Assembly: GCA_002394685.1 (NCBI GenBank)
Contig: DGUP01000012.1
Coordinates: 16,761 to 80,760, forward strand
From: Treponema sp. UBA4307
GTDB lineage: Bacteria; Spirochaetota; Spirochaetia; Treponematales; Treponemataceae
Reading direction: 5' to 3'
DNA length: 64,000 bases
Positions 51,766-59,911 of the stretch are shown piece after piece. Position 1 is the stretch's first letter. Each line of letters begins with the position of its first letter. A model generated the notes under the pieces. It had not been told where the DNA came from. It ran no database searches and worked only from the letters and a program-made list of their open reading frames with translations. A program made the position numbers and the translations under genes.

Positions 51766-52713
51766 TTACAGCGATACAACGTTTTGAGGTTTTCCGGATA
51801 GATAACAGCGTATATTTTCTATTACTATATTCAAAAGTCTCTGTCTTGTCTCTGTTGCTGCCCAGGCAATATGTGGTGTGATAAGACAGTTTGGTGCTTT
51901 TAAAAGAGGATTGGCAGCAGACATCGGTTCCTGACTTACTACATCGCAGGCATAAGCACCCAGTTCCCTGTTAATAAGGGCATTGCTTACATCATTTTCG
52001 TTTACTAAAGCTCCTCTGGCAGTATTAATAAGTATTGCATTTTTTTTCATTTTTGCCAGAGAATCTTTGTTAATTATATTGAAAGTTTTATCTGTTAAAG
52101 GTGCATGAAGGGATAAAAAATCGCTTTCTTTAAGAAGAGTTTCAAAATCAACAGGGAATTCAATATCTTTATTTGGTGTACGGGTATTTACGATTACCCT
52201 TAATCCGTATGCCTTACCAATGGCACTTACTCTTTGACCTATATGGCCATAACCAAAAATGCCTAAAGTCTTTCCTTCAAGTTCTATTAACGGGGTTTTC
52301 CAGTAACAAAAGTCAGGGCTCTTAATCCAGTCTCCATTAAATACACTTGAAGAGTGAAGGGCAACCTGACTTGCAAAATGAGAAATATAAGCAAAGACCA
52401 TCTGAGCAACACCTGCAGTGCTGTAAGAAGGTACATTTGTTACTGTTACCCCGTGTCTTTTACATGCATCCAGGTCAATCACATTATAACCAGTTGCCTG
52501 AACACCTATGTATTTAAGAGAGGGGCATTTTGACAGAATTTCTTCGGTAATGTTTACTTTGTTTAAGAGGATTATTTCGCTGTCAGCAATTCTCTCTGCG
52601 GTTTCTTCTGGAGAAGTTCGCGGATAGATGGTTAATTTTCCAAATGCTTCTAAAGGTTTCCAGGACAAATCTCCCGGATTCAAAGCATTTCCATCAAGAA
52701 TTGTGATTTTCAT
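51766..52713 (-). CDS. D-2-hydroxyacid dehydrogenase (glycerate dehydrogenase-like)
   Basis: The 315-aa protein has the NAD-binding motif GIFGYGHIGQRVSAIGKAYG, the catalytic Arg in LINTARGALVNENDVSNAL, Glu in VVSQEPMSAANP and His in LITPHIAWAATETRQRLL. These mark the D-2-hydroxyacid dehydrogenase family; the YIGVQATGYNVIDLDACKRHG segment resembles hydroxypyruvate/glycerate dehydrogenases (HprA). It reduces a 2-oxoacid with NADH or the reverse. Its ATG is 1 nt after the HMA-fold gene's stop, so translation is coupled. The following gene is leuC, 40 bp away. Confidence 0.9.
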   Translation of the reverse strand: MKITILDGNALNPGDLSWKPLEAFGKLTIYPRTSPEETAERIADSEIILLNKVNITEEILSKCPSLKYIGVQATGYNVIDLDACKRHGVTVTNVPSYSTAGVAQMVFAYISHFASQVALHSSSVFNGDWIKSPDFCYWKTPLIELEGKTLGIFGYGHIGQRVSAIGKAYGLRVIVNTRTPNKDIEFPVDFETLLKESDFLSLHAPLTDKTFNIINKDSLAKMKKNAILINTARGALVNENDVSNALINRELGAYACDVVSQEPMSAANPLLKAPNCLITPHIAWAATETRQRLLNIVIENIRCYLSGKPQNVVSL

Positions 52714-52714
52714 T

Positions 52715-52924
52715 TTAAGCCAAAACGATTACACCGGTAGAAGAAATAGCGTTATTGATAGCATCTTCTACACCAGCTGTTCCTTCATCGAAATCAACAC
52801 ATACCTGACATTTGTCTACATTGGAAACTGAATTTGTAACTCCAGCAACTGCCTTAACCGCAGCATCTACTTTTCCTGCTGTAGCTGCATCATCCATACC
52901 TGTAACATATATTTTTTTCTGCAT
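52715..52924 (-). CDS. HMA-fold-like small protein lacking the N-terminal CxxC, 69 aa
   Basis: The protein (MQKKIYVTGMDDAATAGKVD then AAVKAVAGVTNSVSNVDKCQ) follows the beta-alpha-beta-beta-alpha-beta pattern of heavy-metal-associated domains: VxGM at the start, KVxxAVxxVxGV, and VDFDEG/VEDAINNAI. The usual metal-binding CxxC after GM is DDAA here. A Cys pair C39-x2-C42 is instead on the second strand. Copper-chaperone function is therefore unlikely; a changed ligand site or a partner role is possible. It heads the unit, with the promoter at 52960-52988 and GGGAG upstream of the ATG. Confidence 0.75.
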   Translation of the reverse strand: MQKKIYVTGMDDAATAGKVDAAVKAVAGVTNSVSNVDKCQVCVDFDEGTAGVEDAINNAISSTGVIVLA

Positions 52925-52959
52925 TGGTGTACTCCCGAAAGCCTTTAATTAGTAATGTA

Positions 52960-52988
52960 ATTATAAACTCGACCTTAGAATTAATCAA
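52960..52988 (-). promoter_or_regulatory. Promoter of the HMA-fold/dehydrogenase/leuC/leuD unit
   Basis: The minus strand reads TTGATT, 17 nt, TATAAT, about 30 nt upstream of the ATG at 52924. Confidence 0.7.
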
Positions 52989-53072
52989 TATAGAAAAATT
53001 CTAAATAATCAAAAAATTGAGGCTAAATGTTATTTCAGCTGAATAATAGATTAAAAAAAGTACCAGGTAATA

Positions 53073-54101
53073 TTATTCGTCATCGGTCTGAACTCGTCCC
53101 AGCTGTCCACAGGCACCGGCTATGCTGTTTCCTCTTCTCATGCGGCAACCTGCATTTAACCCAGCTTTTTCAAGCCAGCCTACGAAATTTTCACATTCCC
53201 TGTAACTTGGTGTAGTGAAATCCAGTGTAGGAATAGGATTCCAGGGAATGAGATTTATATAAACATCAAGGCCTTTTGCAAAAGCAATCATTTCATCTGC
53301 GCATTTACGGCTTGTGTTTTTATCATGCATAAGGGCAGCTTCCAGAGTAACTCTTTTCCCCGTTTTTTCTGTATAATAGGCAATAGCTTTTTTTAATTCG
53401 GGGAGAGGATTTGTCAGGTTTACAGGCATAAGCTGGTTTCTCAATTCAGGATCAGCCGTAGTAAGGGAAATTGCCAGACGGATTTTTGGACCGTTATCGG
53501 CTAAATCATAAATACCTTTTGTAATTCCACATGTACTTAATGTGATTCTTTTAGTACCCAGTCCTCTTCCGCTGGTATCACTTAAAATTGCGATTGCTTT
53601 CCGGATTGAATCCAGATTCAGCATAGGTTCCCCCATGCCCATAAAAACAATGTTATCAAGTTTTCCAGCTTCTTTTTCCAGAAAAAGGAATTCTTCAACG
53701 ATTTCTCCGGGAGTAAGATTTCTTGCAAGTCCCAGCTGTCCTGTCTGACAAAAGGCACACTTCATAGGGCAGCCGGCCTGACATGAAACGCAGGCTGTTT
53801 TACGACCTTCACGGTCTGTAAGAAGAACTGTTTCTACTGCTTTTTTGTCTGAAAGAGTAATCTGCAGCTTAATCGTTCCGTCCGGATCCTTAAGAATATT
53901 AGTAACTTTGGATGAATATATGCAGGCTTTTTCATTAAGAAGGGCAAGAGTTGTCTTGTCCAGATTTTTCATTTCTTCAAAAGAGCTAACGCCTTTGTAA
54001 AGCCAGGAGAATATCTGCTTTGCCCTGAATGCTGGTTTAAGATTCAGTGCAGAGCAGATTTCTTCTGCATTAAGGCCGATTAATGTAATTTTAGAGTCCA
54101 T
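53073..54101 (-). CDS. rlmN: 23S rRNA/tRNA adenine-C2 methyltransferase RlmN
   Basis: The 342-aa radical SAM enzyme methylates C2 of A2503 in 23S rRNA and A37 in some tRNAs. The cluster cysteines are in CPMKCAFCQTGQLGLARNLT, and VFMGMGEPMLNLDSIRKA, TLSTCGITKGI and the C-terminal GNSIAGACGQL (methyl-carrier Cys) complete the set. WLYKGVSSFEEMKNL is the RlmN N-terminal domain. Length is typical. It starts 3 nt after the TPR gene's stop, so it is coupled to it. Confidence 0.96.
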   Translation of the reverse strand: MDSKITLIGLNAEEICSALNLKPAFRAKQIFSWLYKGVSSFEEMKNLDKTTLALLNEKACIYSSKVTNILKDPDGTIKLQITLSDKKAVETVLLTDREGRKTACVSCQAGCPMKCAFCQTGQLGLARNLTPGEIVEEFLFLEKEAGKLDNIVFMGMGEPMLNLDSIRKAIAILSDTSGRGLGTKRITLSTCGITKGIYDLADNGPKIRLAISLTTADPELRNQLMPVNLTNPLPELKKAIAYYTEKTGKRVTLEAALMHDKNTSRKCADEMIAFAKGLDVYINLIPWNPIPTLDFTTPSYRECENFVGWLEKAGLNAGCRMRRGNSIAGACGQLGRVQTDDE

Positions 54102-54104
54102 TGC

Positions 54105-55283
54105 CTAGTATAATGCTTTATTTTTCCTGAGTTTGTCCAGCATTTCTGAAATTGACTGATTCCTCATGCCGTTTTTCTGGAAATTTTCAAGCAGTTCAAC
54201 AGCTTTCTGTTTCTGATTTACCTTTATGTAACAGTCAGCAAGGTCGATGTAAAGACGATAGTTCTTGTCATCATCACGAATAAGTTTAGACAGTCTGTCA
54301 ATTGCTTCGTCGTATTTTCCTTCGCCTTTGCAGATAAGAGCAAGACCGAGGGCAGCATAAATATCGAAATCAATATTCATGGCACGGTTATAGTAATCTG
54401 CTGCAGTTTTGTAATCTCCAGTATTTCTGTAAGCATCACCTGCACGGGTTAAAATAACTTTGTTTTTTGGATCAATTTCAAGAATTCTGTTCCAGTATTC
54501 AACGGAACGGAACTGCTGATTCATACCGCGATAACAGTCTGCAATACCAAAGAGTGCATAGAAATTCTTTGGATCCATCTCAAGGGCTTTTTCAAAATAT
54601 ACAAGCCCCTTATCAAATGTTTTGAGTTTTCTGTGGCAATTACCGATTGATGTCAGAACGCGAATATCAATATTCTGAGGATTTGAATCAACCATCTTTG
54701 ACCAGTAGTACAAAGCGTCCTTATATTCCTTGAAATCATAATGAAGGTGGCCTAGTCCAATAAGGGCGTACGGATTGTTTTCCTCCATATCAAGTACCTG
54801 AAGATAAAGCTGCTTTGACTTCTTAAAATCCCTGATCTTTCTGTAAGCATCTGCAATACGTGTAAGCACAGTAATATTTCTGTCATCATGAACCAGATAT
54901 TGTTCCCAGATATCGATTGCCTTATGATATTGATTAAGTGCTTTGTAGCAGTCTGCCAGTCCAAAAAGGGCATAGTTGTTACCCGGATGGAAAGAAAGAC
55001 ACTTCTGGTAGTAATTGATAGCATCCTGGAAATGGTTCTGCTTTCTTTGACAATCTCCTAAACCTACAAGGGCGTAGTTATTGTTGTCTTCAATCTCAAG
55101 AATTTTACTAAAGGAATCAATAGCTTCCTTTACTTTGTTTTCCTTAAGAAATGCATAACCATTTTTTGAAAGTTCTGAGATTTCCGCATTAATTGTTTCG
55201 TCATGAGCCATTTCCTGAATGGCATCCATTAATGGGTGATCTTCAAACATCTCCTGGGCATCGCCTGTAAATTTGCGCTCCAT
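54105..55283 (-). CDS. Tetratricopeptide-repeat protein, 392 aa
   Basis: From about residue 40 the protein consists of roughly ten TPR units, for example NYALVGLGDCQRKQNHFQDAI, NYALFGLADCYKALNQYHKAI, NPYALIGLGHLHYDFKEYKDAL and FYALFGIADCYRGMNQ. The spacing is 34 residues. There is no signal peptide or catalytic domain. TPR arrays bind partner proteins; the partner is unknown. It lies between a 113-aa gene and rlmN on the minus strand, and a protein of this kind in T. pallidum comes to mind (TP0095), from memory only. Confidence 0.9.
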   Translation of the reverse strand: MERKFTGDAQEMFEDHPLMDAIQEMAHDETINAEISELSKNGYAFLKENKVKEAIDSFSKILEIEDNNNYALVGLGDCQRKQNHFQDAINYYQKCLSFHPGNNYALFGLADCYKALNQYHKAIDIWEQYLVHDDRNITVLTRIADAYRKIRDFKKSKQLYLQVLDMEENNPYALIGLGHLHYDFKEYKDALYYWSKMVDSNPQNIDIRVLTSIGNCHRKLKTFDKGLVYFEKALEMDPKNFYALFGIADCYRGMNQQFRSVEYWNRILEIDPKNKVILTRAGDAYRNTGDYKTAADYYNRAMNIDFDIYAALGLALICKGEGKYDEAIDRLSKLIRDDDKNYRLYIDLADCYIKVNQKQKAVELLENFQKNGMRNQSISEMLDKLRKNKALY

Positions 55284-55376
55284 CTTTTTTACCTCTCTGT
55301 TTTATATAAATACTTTAAGAATCTTCATAAACGCAACAATCTGAAAATTTAGGTAAAATATTACAGTACAAGAGTG

Positions 55377-55718
55377 TTAATCCTCTTTTAATATTTCAGA
55401 CAGCAGACCTGCAAATTTTTCAAGAAGCGGGTCTGACTTTCTTTTGTTGTGTGCCAGAAGATACATTCTTAAAGCTTTAATATATTCGTTTTTCTCCTGG
55501 TATTTTTCCCCAATTCGGGTCAGTCCATCTGAATAACCTGTTGTAACATAAATCCTTTCAGCCTGATTGTATTTTCCCTGGTTGTATAGTTCGTTGGCCT
55601 TACGATTCAATAAGACTTTCTGCTGGTCATTCAAACCTGAAACTGGATTATCTGTGACTTTAATGAAACCGAAAGGTTCATGAATTGAATCAATCTGCTT
55701 TTTTAAATCATCATCCAT
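55377..55718 (-). CDS. Protein of unknown function with a TPR-like helical region, 113 aa
   Basis: The protein has an N-terminal stretch with EPFGFIKVTDNPVSGLNDQQ followed by helices that look like one or two TPR units (KANELYNQGKYNQAERIYV, GEKYQEKNEYIKALRMYLLA). It has no signal peptide. AAGTTA-type sequence precedes the ATG, so the ribosome site is weak. It is close upstream of the larger TPR gene (93 bp), and the two may work together. Confidence 0.75.
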   Translation of the reverse strand: MDDDLKKQIDSIHEPFGFIKVTDNPVSGLNDQQKVLLNRKANELYNQGKYNQAERIYVTTGYSDGLTRIGEKYQEKNEYIKALRMYLLAHNKRKSDPLLEKFAGLLSEILKED

Positions 55719-55790
55719 AAATAACTTACTACAATTTTATCTCTAAAACATCAAATGTCAAGAATTATAACAAAATGTTCTTTAATATAA

Positions 55791-56366
55791 CTAGTTATTA
55801 TTATTCTCAACTCCTGTCTTTTTCTTCTGATAAAAATTGACAATTGAACGTCCGTAGACTCGTGTGTCAACTTTAACAAGATTATTAAACTCATCAGGAA
55901 GAGGATCTTCAGCAGGGTAGTGAATCATAACCTTTCCTGAATCTGTTAAAAGATCTCTTTCTGATATTGTTTCAAGCAGGGATGCACGGAATTTGTAAGG
56001 GAAGGGAGGATCTAAAAAAATATAGTCATACTTTCCCTTATTCCGCTTTAAGAATAATTCAACTGCCATAAAATGACAATTTATTCTTACACCGGCTTCT
56101 TCAGCAATTTTAACATTTTTAAGGATTGTTTTAGCCTTTGACTTGTCCATTTCGCATAAGGATACATCCTTTGCCCCATGACTGACAGCTTCAATGGCTA
56201 TAGTTCCAGAACCGGAAAAAAGGTCAAGGAATGATTTTCCGTTAAGCTCCGGCCCCAGAATTGCAAAAACGGATTCTCTCATTTTGTCCATTGCAGGCCG
56301 GATTGCCATTTTTCCGTAAGGTGTTTCTGTAACTCTTCCTTTTAAAACCCCACCAGTAATTCGCAT
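55791..56366 (-). CDS. rsmD: 16S rRNA (guanine966-N2)-methyltransferase RsmD-like
   Basis: The 191-aa protein begins MRITGGVLKGRVTETPYGKM and continues RPAMDKMRESVFAIL, the RsmD N-terminal signature. FLDLFSGSGTIAIEAVSHGA is the SAM-binding loop and YIFLDPPFPYKF the catalytic DPPF motif. Length is typical for RsmD (about 190). Its start is 15 nt after the stop of the ankyrin protein gene, so it is probably expressed with it. Confidence 0.94.
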   Translation of the reverse strand: MRITGGVLKGRVTETPYGKMAIRPAMDKMRESVFAILGPELNGKSFLDLFSGSGTIAIEAVSHGAKDVSLCEMDKSKAKTILKNVKIAEEAGVRINCHFMAVELFLKRNKGKYDYIFLDPPFPYKFRASLLETISERDLLTDSGKVMIHYPAEDPLPDEFNNLVKVDTRVYGRSIVNFYQKKKTGVENNNN

Positions 56367-56381
56367 TATATATTCCTGAAT

Positions 56382-57773
56382 TTAATTTGCCGGATCCAAA
56401 GACCGGTATATATCGTCCCGTTTCAGACTGGAATTAACTTTTGCATATTCAAAAGCGGTTTTTCCATGTTCATCTGTAATATCCTTCTTTGCACCGCAGT
56501 CTAAAAGATACTGAATAATTTCTGTATCATCAGTATATCGGGCTGCATACATTAAAGGAGTTTTTCCTTTCCACATAAGATTTACAGAAATTCCCCTGTT
56601 AAGGAAAAGTTGAATTTTTGCCTTTCTTACATGAACAGGACCTTCTGTTGAAGACAGAGCCAGTACAAAGGCGTTAAGTACTTCAGCCTCTGTATTTCTT
56701 CTGTTCTTAAGAAGCAGGTCGATGATTTGTACATTTTGTGAATAGTCTGCTGCTAAAAGCAGCGGAGTAGCATTATATGAATTCTTTACATTTATGTCAG
56801 CCCCTGCATCAATCAGGGACTGGACCAGGGCCAGACTGTTGGAGTAACGGACTGCATACATAAGTGCTGTCCAGCCGTCTGAATCCTTTGCATTAACATC
56901 AGCTCCTTTTGAGAGAAGATTTTTAACATCCCAGTCATTTCCTGCTTTAGCTGCCATCATAAGAAGGGTAAAACCATCGCTTCCTTTTGCAGACACGTCA
57001 TAAACGACTTCTGCTGCAGGTGTGACTGTTTTATTTTCTGTAACTGCTTCTGCAGCTGTTTTTTCTGCAGGAGTTTCTGAAACAGTTTCGGACTGTGTAA
57101 TATTTTCTTTTTTTGTATCCTTTATTATGTCAGTTTTTGAGTCTGATTTACTGTCCTTTTGATTTTCAGCCTTTGTATTACTTTTACTGCTGTTTTTACT
57201 GTTTTCAGTGTTTTGTTTATTTTCACCGTCATAAGTTACGGAAACGGTTCTGCTCCGGTCACTTGAAGACCCCTTAAGATCTTCTTCATTAACATATTTT
57301 GCAAGAATTGAGTATGTATCAAGTTTTGCATTGAGAAGAGCATAGTCAAGACAGGTCTTTCCGTAGGAATCTTTTTCAAGTATTCTCTTTCTCTTTGCAG
57401 ATTTTGAAGATGCTCCGTAACTGATTATTCTTTCAACAACATCAGCGTGGGTTTCATACTGTGCCGCAAACATAAGGGGGGTGATTTTATCTGTAGTTGA
57501 ATCATTAGCCTTAGCTCCGGATTTTAAACAGTAATTTACAATTTCCAGCTCTCTGTCGCAATTTAATACAAGCATAAGAAATGTAGCCCTGTTATCCCCG
57601 AATTTCTGATTAATAAGGCCTGAATTTGCAGTAATTGCTGATTTAATTTCTTTAAATGATCCACTCTTTGCCAGTTGATAGTAATCCACTTTTGCAGCGG
57701 CATTTATGGAGAAAAATATAGTAAAAAGAACTGAAAGAGTCACAGCCCTGATCTTAAATCTATTGTTTTGCAT
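56382..57773 (-). CDS. Exported ankyrin-repeat protein, 463 aa
   Basis: The ATG at 57773 begins a signal peptide (MQNNRFKIRAVTLSVLFTIF, cleavage near INAAAK). Two blocks of ankyrin repeats follow: about residues 30-165 (TPLMFAAQYETHADVVERII, GKTCLDYALL) and about 275-460 (GFTLLMMAAKAGNDWDVKNL, GWTALMYAVRYSNSLALVQS, GKTPLMYAARYTDDTEIIQY). Between them is a Ser/Lys/Asn/Thr-rich linker of about 80 residues. No ribosome site is visible; the -10 box TATAAT (57780-57785) ends 6 nt before the ATG, as in a leaderless message. A periplasmic ankyrin protein binds unknown partners. Confidence 0.85.
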   Translation of the reverse strand: MQNNRFKIRAVTLSVLFTIFFSINAAAKVDYYQLAKSGSFKEIKSAITANSGLINQKFGDNRATFLMLVLNCDRELEIVNYCLKSGAKANDSTTDKITPLMFAAQYETHADVVERIISYGASSKSAKRKRILEKDSYGKTCLDYALLNAKLDTYSILAKYVNEEDLKGSSSDRSRTVSVTYDGENKQNTENSKNSSKSNTKAENQKDSKSDSKTDIIKDTKKENITQSETVSETPAEKTAAEAVTENKTVTPAAEVVYDVSAKGSDGFTLLMMAAKAGNDWDVKNLLSKGADVNAKDSDGWTALMYAVRYSNSLALVQSLIDAGADINVKNSYNATPLLLAADYSQNVQIIDLLLKNRRNTEAEVLNAFVLALSSTEGPVHVRKAKIQLFLNRGISVNLMWKGKTPLMYAARYTDDTEIIQYLLDCGAKKDITDEHGKTAFEYAKVNSSLKRDDIYRSLDPAN

Positions 57774-57779
57774 AATAAA

Positions 57780-57809
57780 ATTATATAGGCTTAAAACCTT
57801 GTAAGTCAA
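57780..57809 (-). promoter_or_regulatory. Promoter of the exported ankyrin gene
   Basis: The minus strand reads TTGACT, 18 nt, TATAAT. Transcription should begin at or next to the ATG at 57773. Confidence 0.6.
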
Positions 57810-57839
57810 GGAATTTACTATAAAGCGCTCCTTAAACCG

Positions 57840-57868
57840 TTGACTTGATTTGATTTTTCCCTTATAGT
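57840..57868 (+). promoter_or_regulatory. Promoter of rpsF-ssb-rpsR-rplI
   Basis: The boxes are TTGACT, 17 nt, TATAGT. The leader to the rpsF ATG is about 53 nt and contains the hairpin at 57888-57907. Confidence 0.8.
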
Positions 57869-57887
57869 TGAAATCCCCTTGGAGTTA

Positions 57888-57907
57888 CGCAGGTAGCTCC
57901 CATTTTG
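57888..57907 (+). promoter_or_regulatory. Leader hairpin of rpsF, possible bS6:bS18 autoregulatory site
   Basis: GGAGTTAC pairs with GTAGCTCC (one G-T pair) around GCAG in the rpsF leader. The position suits autoregulation by bS6:bS18, but the ACCG element of known bS6:bS18 leaders is not seen, so this remains a guess. Confidence 0.35.
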
Positions 57908-57927
57908 ACCATAAGGAGTACATACAA

Positions 57928-58218
57928 ATGAGAAAGTATGAACTTATGACTATCTATCCTGTAGAGGATGATAAGTACAATGCCGGAATCGAAGCACTCC
58001 GTGCAGACCTCGCTAAATTCGGTGCAGAAATCGAAAAGGAAGAATCATATGGCGACCGCGACCTTACTTATGAAGTAAAGAAGCAGAAGCGCGGCAGATT
58101 CGTTCTCTTTAACATCAAGTCTAACCCAGCTAAGATTGCTGAACTGGACGCTGCATTCAAGTTCAACAACAACCTTCTTAAGTATCTTTTCGTTGTAGTA
58201 GAAGAAAAGAACGCTTAA
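57928..58218 (+). CDS. rpsF: 30S ribosomal protein bS6
   Basis: The 96-aa protein starts MRKYELMTIYPVEDDKYNAG, with AAGGAG 9 nt upstream of the ATG at 57928. GDRDLTYEVKKQKRGRFVLF is the central bS6 motif. It binds bS18 on the 30S platform. The run rpsF-ssb-rpsR-rplI-dnaB is widely conserved in bacteria. High codon bias (AAG, CGC, GAA) relative to neighbours fits a highly expressed gene. Confidence 0.97.
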   Translation: MRKYELMTIYPVEDDKYNAGIEALRADLAKFGAEIEKEESYGDRDLTYEVKKQKRGRFVLFNIKSNPAKIAELDAAFKFNNNLLKYLFVVVEEKNA

Positions 58219-58246
58219 ACATTTATAAACCCGTCAGGAGGAAATA

Positions 58247-58753
58247 ATGGCAACTTCAGATTTGAACAACGTAGTGCTCATTGGACGTCTTACCCGTGAT
58301 GCTGAATTATCTTACATGCAGAGCGGAAGTGCTGTTTGTGCAATTTCTATTGCAGTAAACAGAAGCCGTAAAGAAGGTGAACAGTGGGTCAGCGAAGTAA
58401 ACTACTTTGATGTTTCATACTACGGAAAGGCAGCTGAAGCTGTTAAACAGTACCTGACAAAGGGTAAGCAGATTGCTGTTCAGGGTTCATTGAGACAGGA
58501 CAGATGGGAAAAAGATGGCCAGAAGTTTAGCAAGGTTAGAATTGTTGCTAATTCAGTTGAACTTCTTGGCGGACGTTCTGATAACGCAGGTTCAAGCTAT
58601 AATGGGGCTGGATCTGCCGGGGGTTATCAGCAGCCACAGAATTCATATACTCCTAATCCTGCTGCTCAAATGCAGAACTCAGCTTACAGCATGCCTCCGG
58701 AAGATACTTTCGGTGGTGACTCAGGTGATTTCCCTGAGGATATTCCATTTTAA
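58247..58753 (+). CDS. ssb: Single-stranded DNA-binding protein
   Basis: The 168-aa protein has an OB fold (residues 1-110) with NNVVLIGRLTRDAELSYMQS, EVNYFDVSYYGKAAEAVKQY and VQGSLRQDRWEKDGQKFSKV. A Gly/Gln/Asn/Pro-rich linker and the acidic tip DFPEDIPF follow, which recruits partners such as PriA and the uracil glycosylase family. CAGGAGGAA precedes the ATG. It lies between rpsF and rpsR. Confidence 0.97.
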   Translation: MATSDLNNVVLIGRLTRDAELSYMQSGSAVCAISIAVNRSRKEGEQWVSEVNYFDVSYYGKAAEAVKQYLTKGKQIAVQGSLRQDRWEKDGQKFSKVRIVANSVELLGGRSDNAGSSYNGAGSAGGYQQPQNSYTPNPAAQMQNSAYSMPPEDTFGGDSGDFPEDIPF

Positions 58754-58816
58754 TCCGTTTTTATTAAGACCGGATTTATGTAGTGGAATATAAACAATCC
58801 AATTTAGGAGAAAATT

Positions 58817-59146
58817 ATGTCAGACACAGTTAATGAAAACGAATCTGTAGAAAAGAAAGAAGTTATGTCACAGGAACAGCTTCAGAACGCTGGCCGCGAA
58901 GATGAAATTCGTGGCGGTCGCAATGGAAAGGGTAAGTCTTTCTTCCACAAGAAGGTTTGCCGTTTCTGCGCTAACAAGGCAAAGATTGATTATAAGGATG
59001 CTGATGGTCTCCGCCGCTTTACAACAGAACGCGGTAAGATTCTTCCACGCCGCATCACTGGTACATGTGCAAAGCACCAGAAGGAACTGGCAGTAGCAAT
59101 CAAGCGTGCACGCGCTATCTGTCTCCTTCCATACGTAACAGAGTAA
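58817..59146 (+). CDS. rpsR: 30S ribosomal protein bS18
   Basis: The 109-aa protein has a charged N-terminal extension of about 40 residues and then the bS18 core: VCRFCANKAKIDYKDADGLR, RFTTERGKILPRRITGTCAK. Cys48, Cys51, Cys84 and His87 can bind zinc, so it is the C+ form. It dimerises with bS6. AGGAG precedes the ATG by 7 nt. Confidence 0.97.
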   Translation: MSDTVNENESVEKKEVMSQEQLQNAGREDEIRGGRNGKGKSFFHKKVCRFCANKAKIDYKDADGLRRFTTERGKILPRRITGTCAKHQKELAVAIKRARAICLLPYVTE

Positions 59147-59192
59147 TCAATTACTTGAACCTTAATTTAAGGTAATTTATTTTTCAAATAAC

Positions 59193-59224
59193 AGCCTGCG
59201 ATCCAACTCCTGGTGACGTAGGCT
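59193..59224 (+). repeat. 8-bp hairpin in the rplI leader
   Basis: AGCCTGCG pairs with CGTAGGCT (one G-T pair) across 16 nt, 22 bp before the rplI ATG. Upstream of it (about 59169-59184) the arms CCTTAA and TTAAGG form another small palindrome. Either may adjust rplI expression relative to rpsR. Confidence 0.4.
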
Positions 59225-59246
59225 GAAAAATTAATAGGAGCTTGAT

Positions 59247-59798
59247 ATGAAGGTAATTCTTAACGAAGATGTTAAACACCTTGGAGAACTGGGTGATGTA
59301 AAGAATGTTGCAAACGGTTATGCCCGCAACTATCTTTTCCCACACGGATTTGCATTCCCATGCACACCAGAAACACTGGCTGCATTCGAAGCAAGAAAAG
59401 ATGAAATTGAGAAGCGCAAGGAACAGAAGCGTGCTGATTCAGCAAGCCTGAAGGAAAAGCTTGAAGCTCTCGAAATTGAATTGATTATGCCAGCAGGTGC
59501 TAACGGTAAGCTTTTCGGTGCTGTTACAAACATGACACTTGCAGACTGGTTCTCTAAGAATGGATATGATATTGAACGCAAGAAGATTGAAGTTCCTGGA
59601 CTTACAATCAAGAACGTAGGTAACTATTCATTTAAGGTACACCTTTATGAATCTTCTCTGGCTGAAGTAAAACTTGCTGTAAAGCCACAGGAGACAAAGG
59701 AAGCACCAAAGGCTGAAAAGCCTGCAAAGAAGTCTTCAAAGGAAGCTGCTTCAGCTGAAGCTGCAGAAGAGAAGGCTGAAACTCCAGCTGCTGAGTAA
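59247..59798 (+). CDS. rplI: 50S ribosomal protein bL9
   Basis: The 183-aa protein begins MKVILNEDVKHLGELGDVKN and has VANGYARNYLFPHGFAFPCT, the bL9 signature. The long connecting helix (KRKEQKRADSASLKEKLEAL) and the C-terminal domain follow. A Lys/Ala/Glu-rich tail of about 35 residues extends beyond the usual 150. TAGGAGC precedes the ATG. A terminator follows at 59833-59866. Confidence 0.97.
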   Translation: MKVILNEDVKHLGELGDVKNVANGYARNYLFPHGFAFPCTPETLAAFEARKDEIEKRKEQKRADSASLKEKLEALEIELIMPAGANGKLFGAVTNMTLADWFSKNGYDIERKKIEVPGLTIKNVGNYSFKVHLYESSLAEVKLAVKPQETKEAPKAEKPAKKSSKEAASAEAAEEKAETPAAE

Positions 59799-59832
59799 TT
59801 AATCTCCAGTCAGTAGTTTTAATCTTTGCACG

Positions 59833-59866
59833 AAAGCTCACAGTTTTTTCTGTGGGCTTTTTTTTT
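59833..59866 (+). terminator. Terminator after rplI
   Basis: AAAGCTCACAG and CTGTGGGCTTT pair (one mismatch) around six T, and at least six T follow. It separates the ribosomal genes from dnaB. Confidence 0.88.
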
Positions 59867-59911
59867 ACTTTACACTATAATTGTCAAAAGCATTTTACAA
59901 GGAGACTGATA

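Noticed and set aside
57868..57927. A longer start for rpsF
   Set aside because: The extension covers the leader hairpin, while AAGGAG lies at normal distance from the ATG at 57928 and bS6 normally begins MRKYE.
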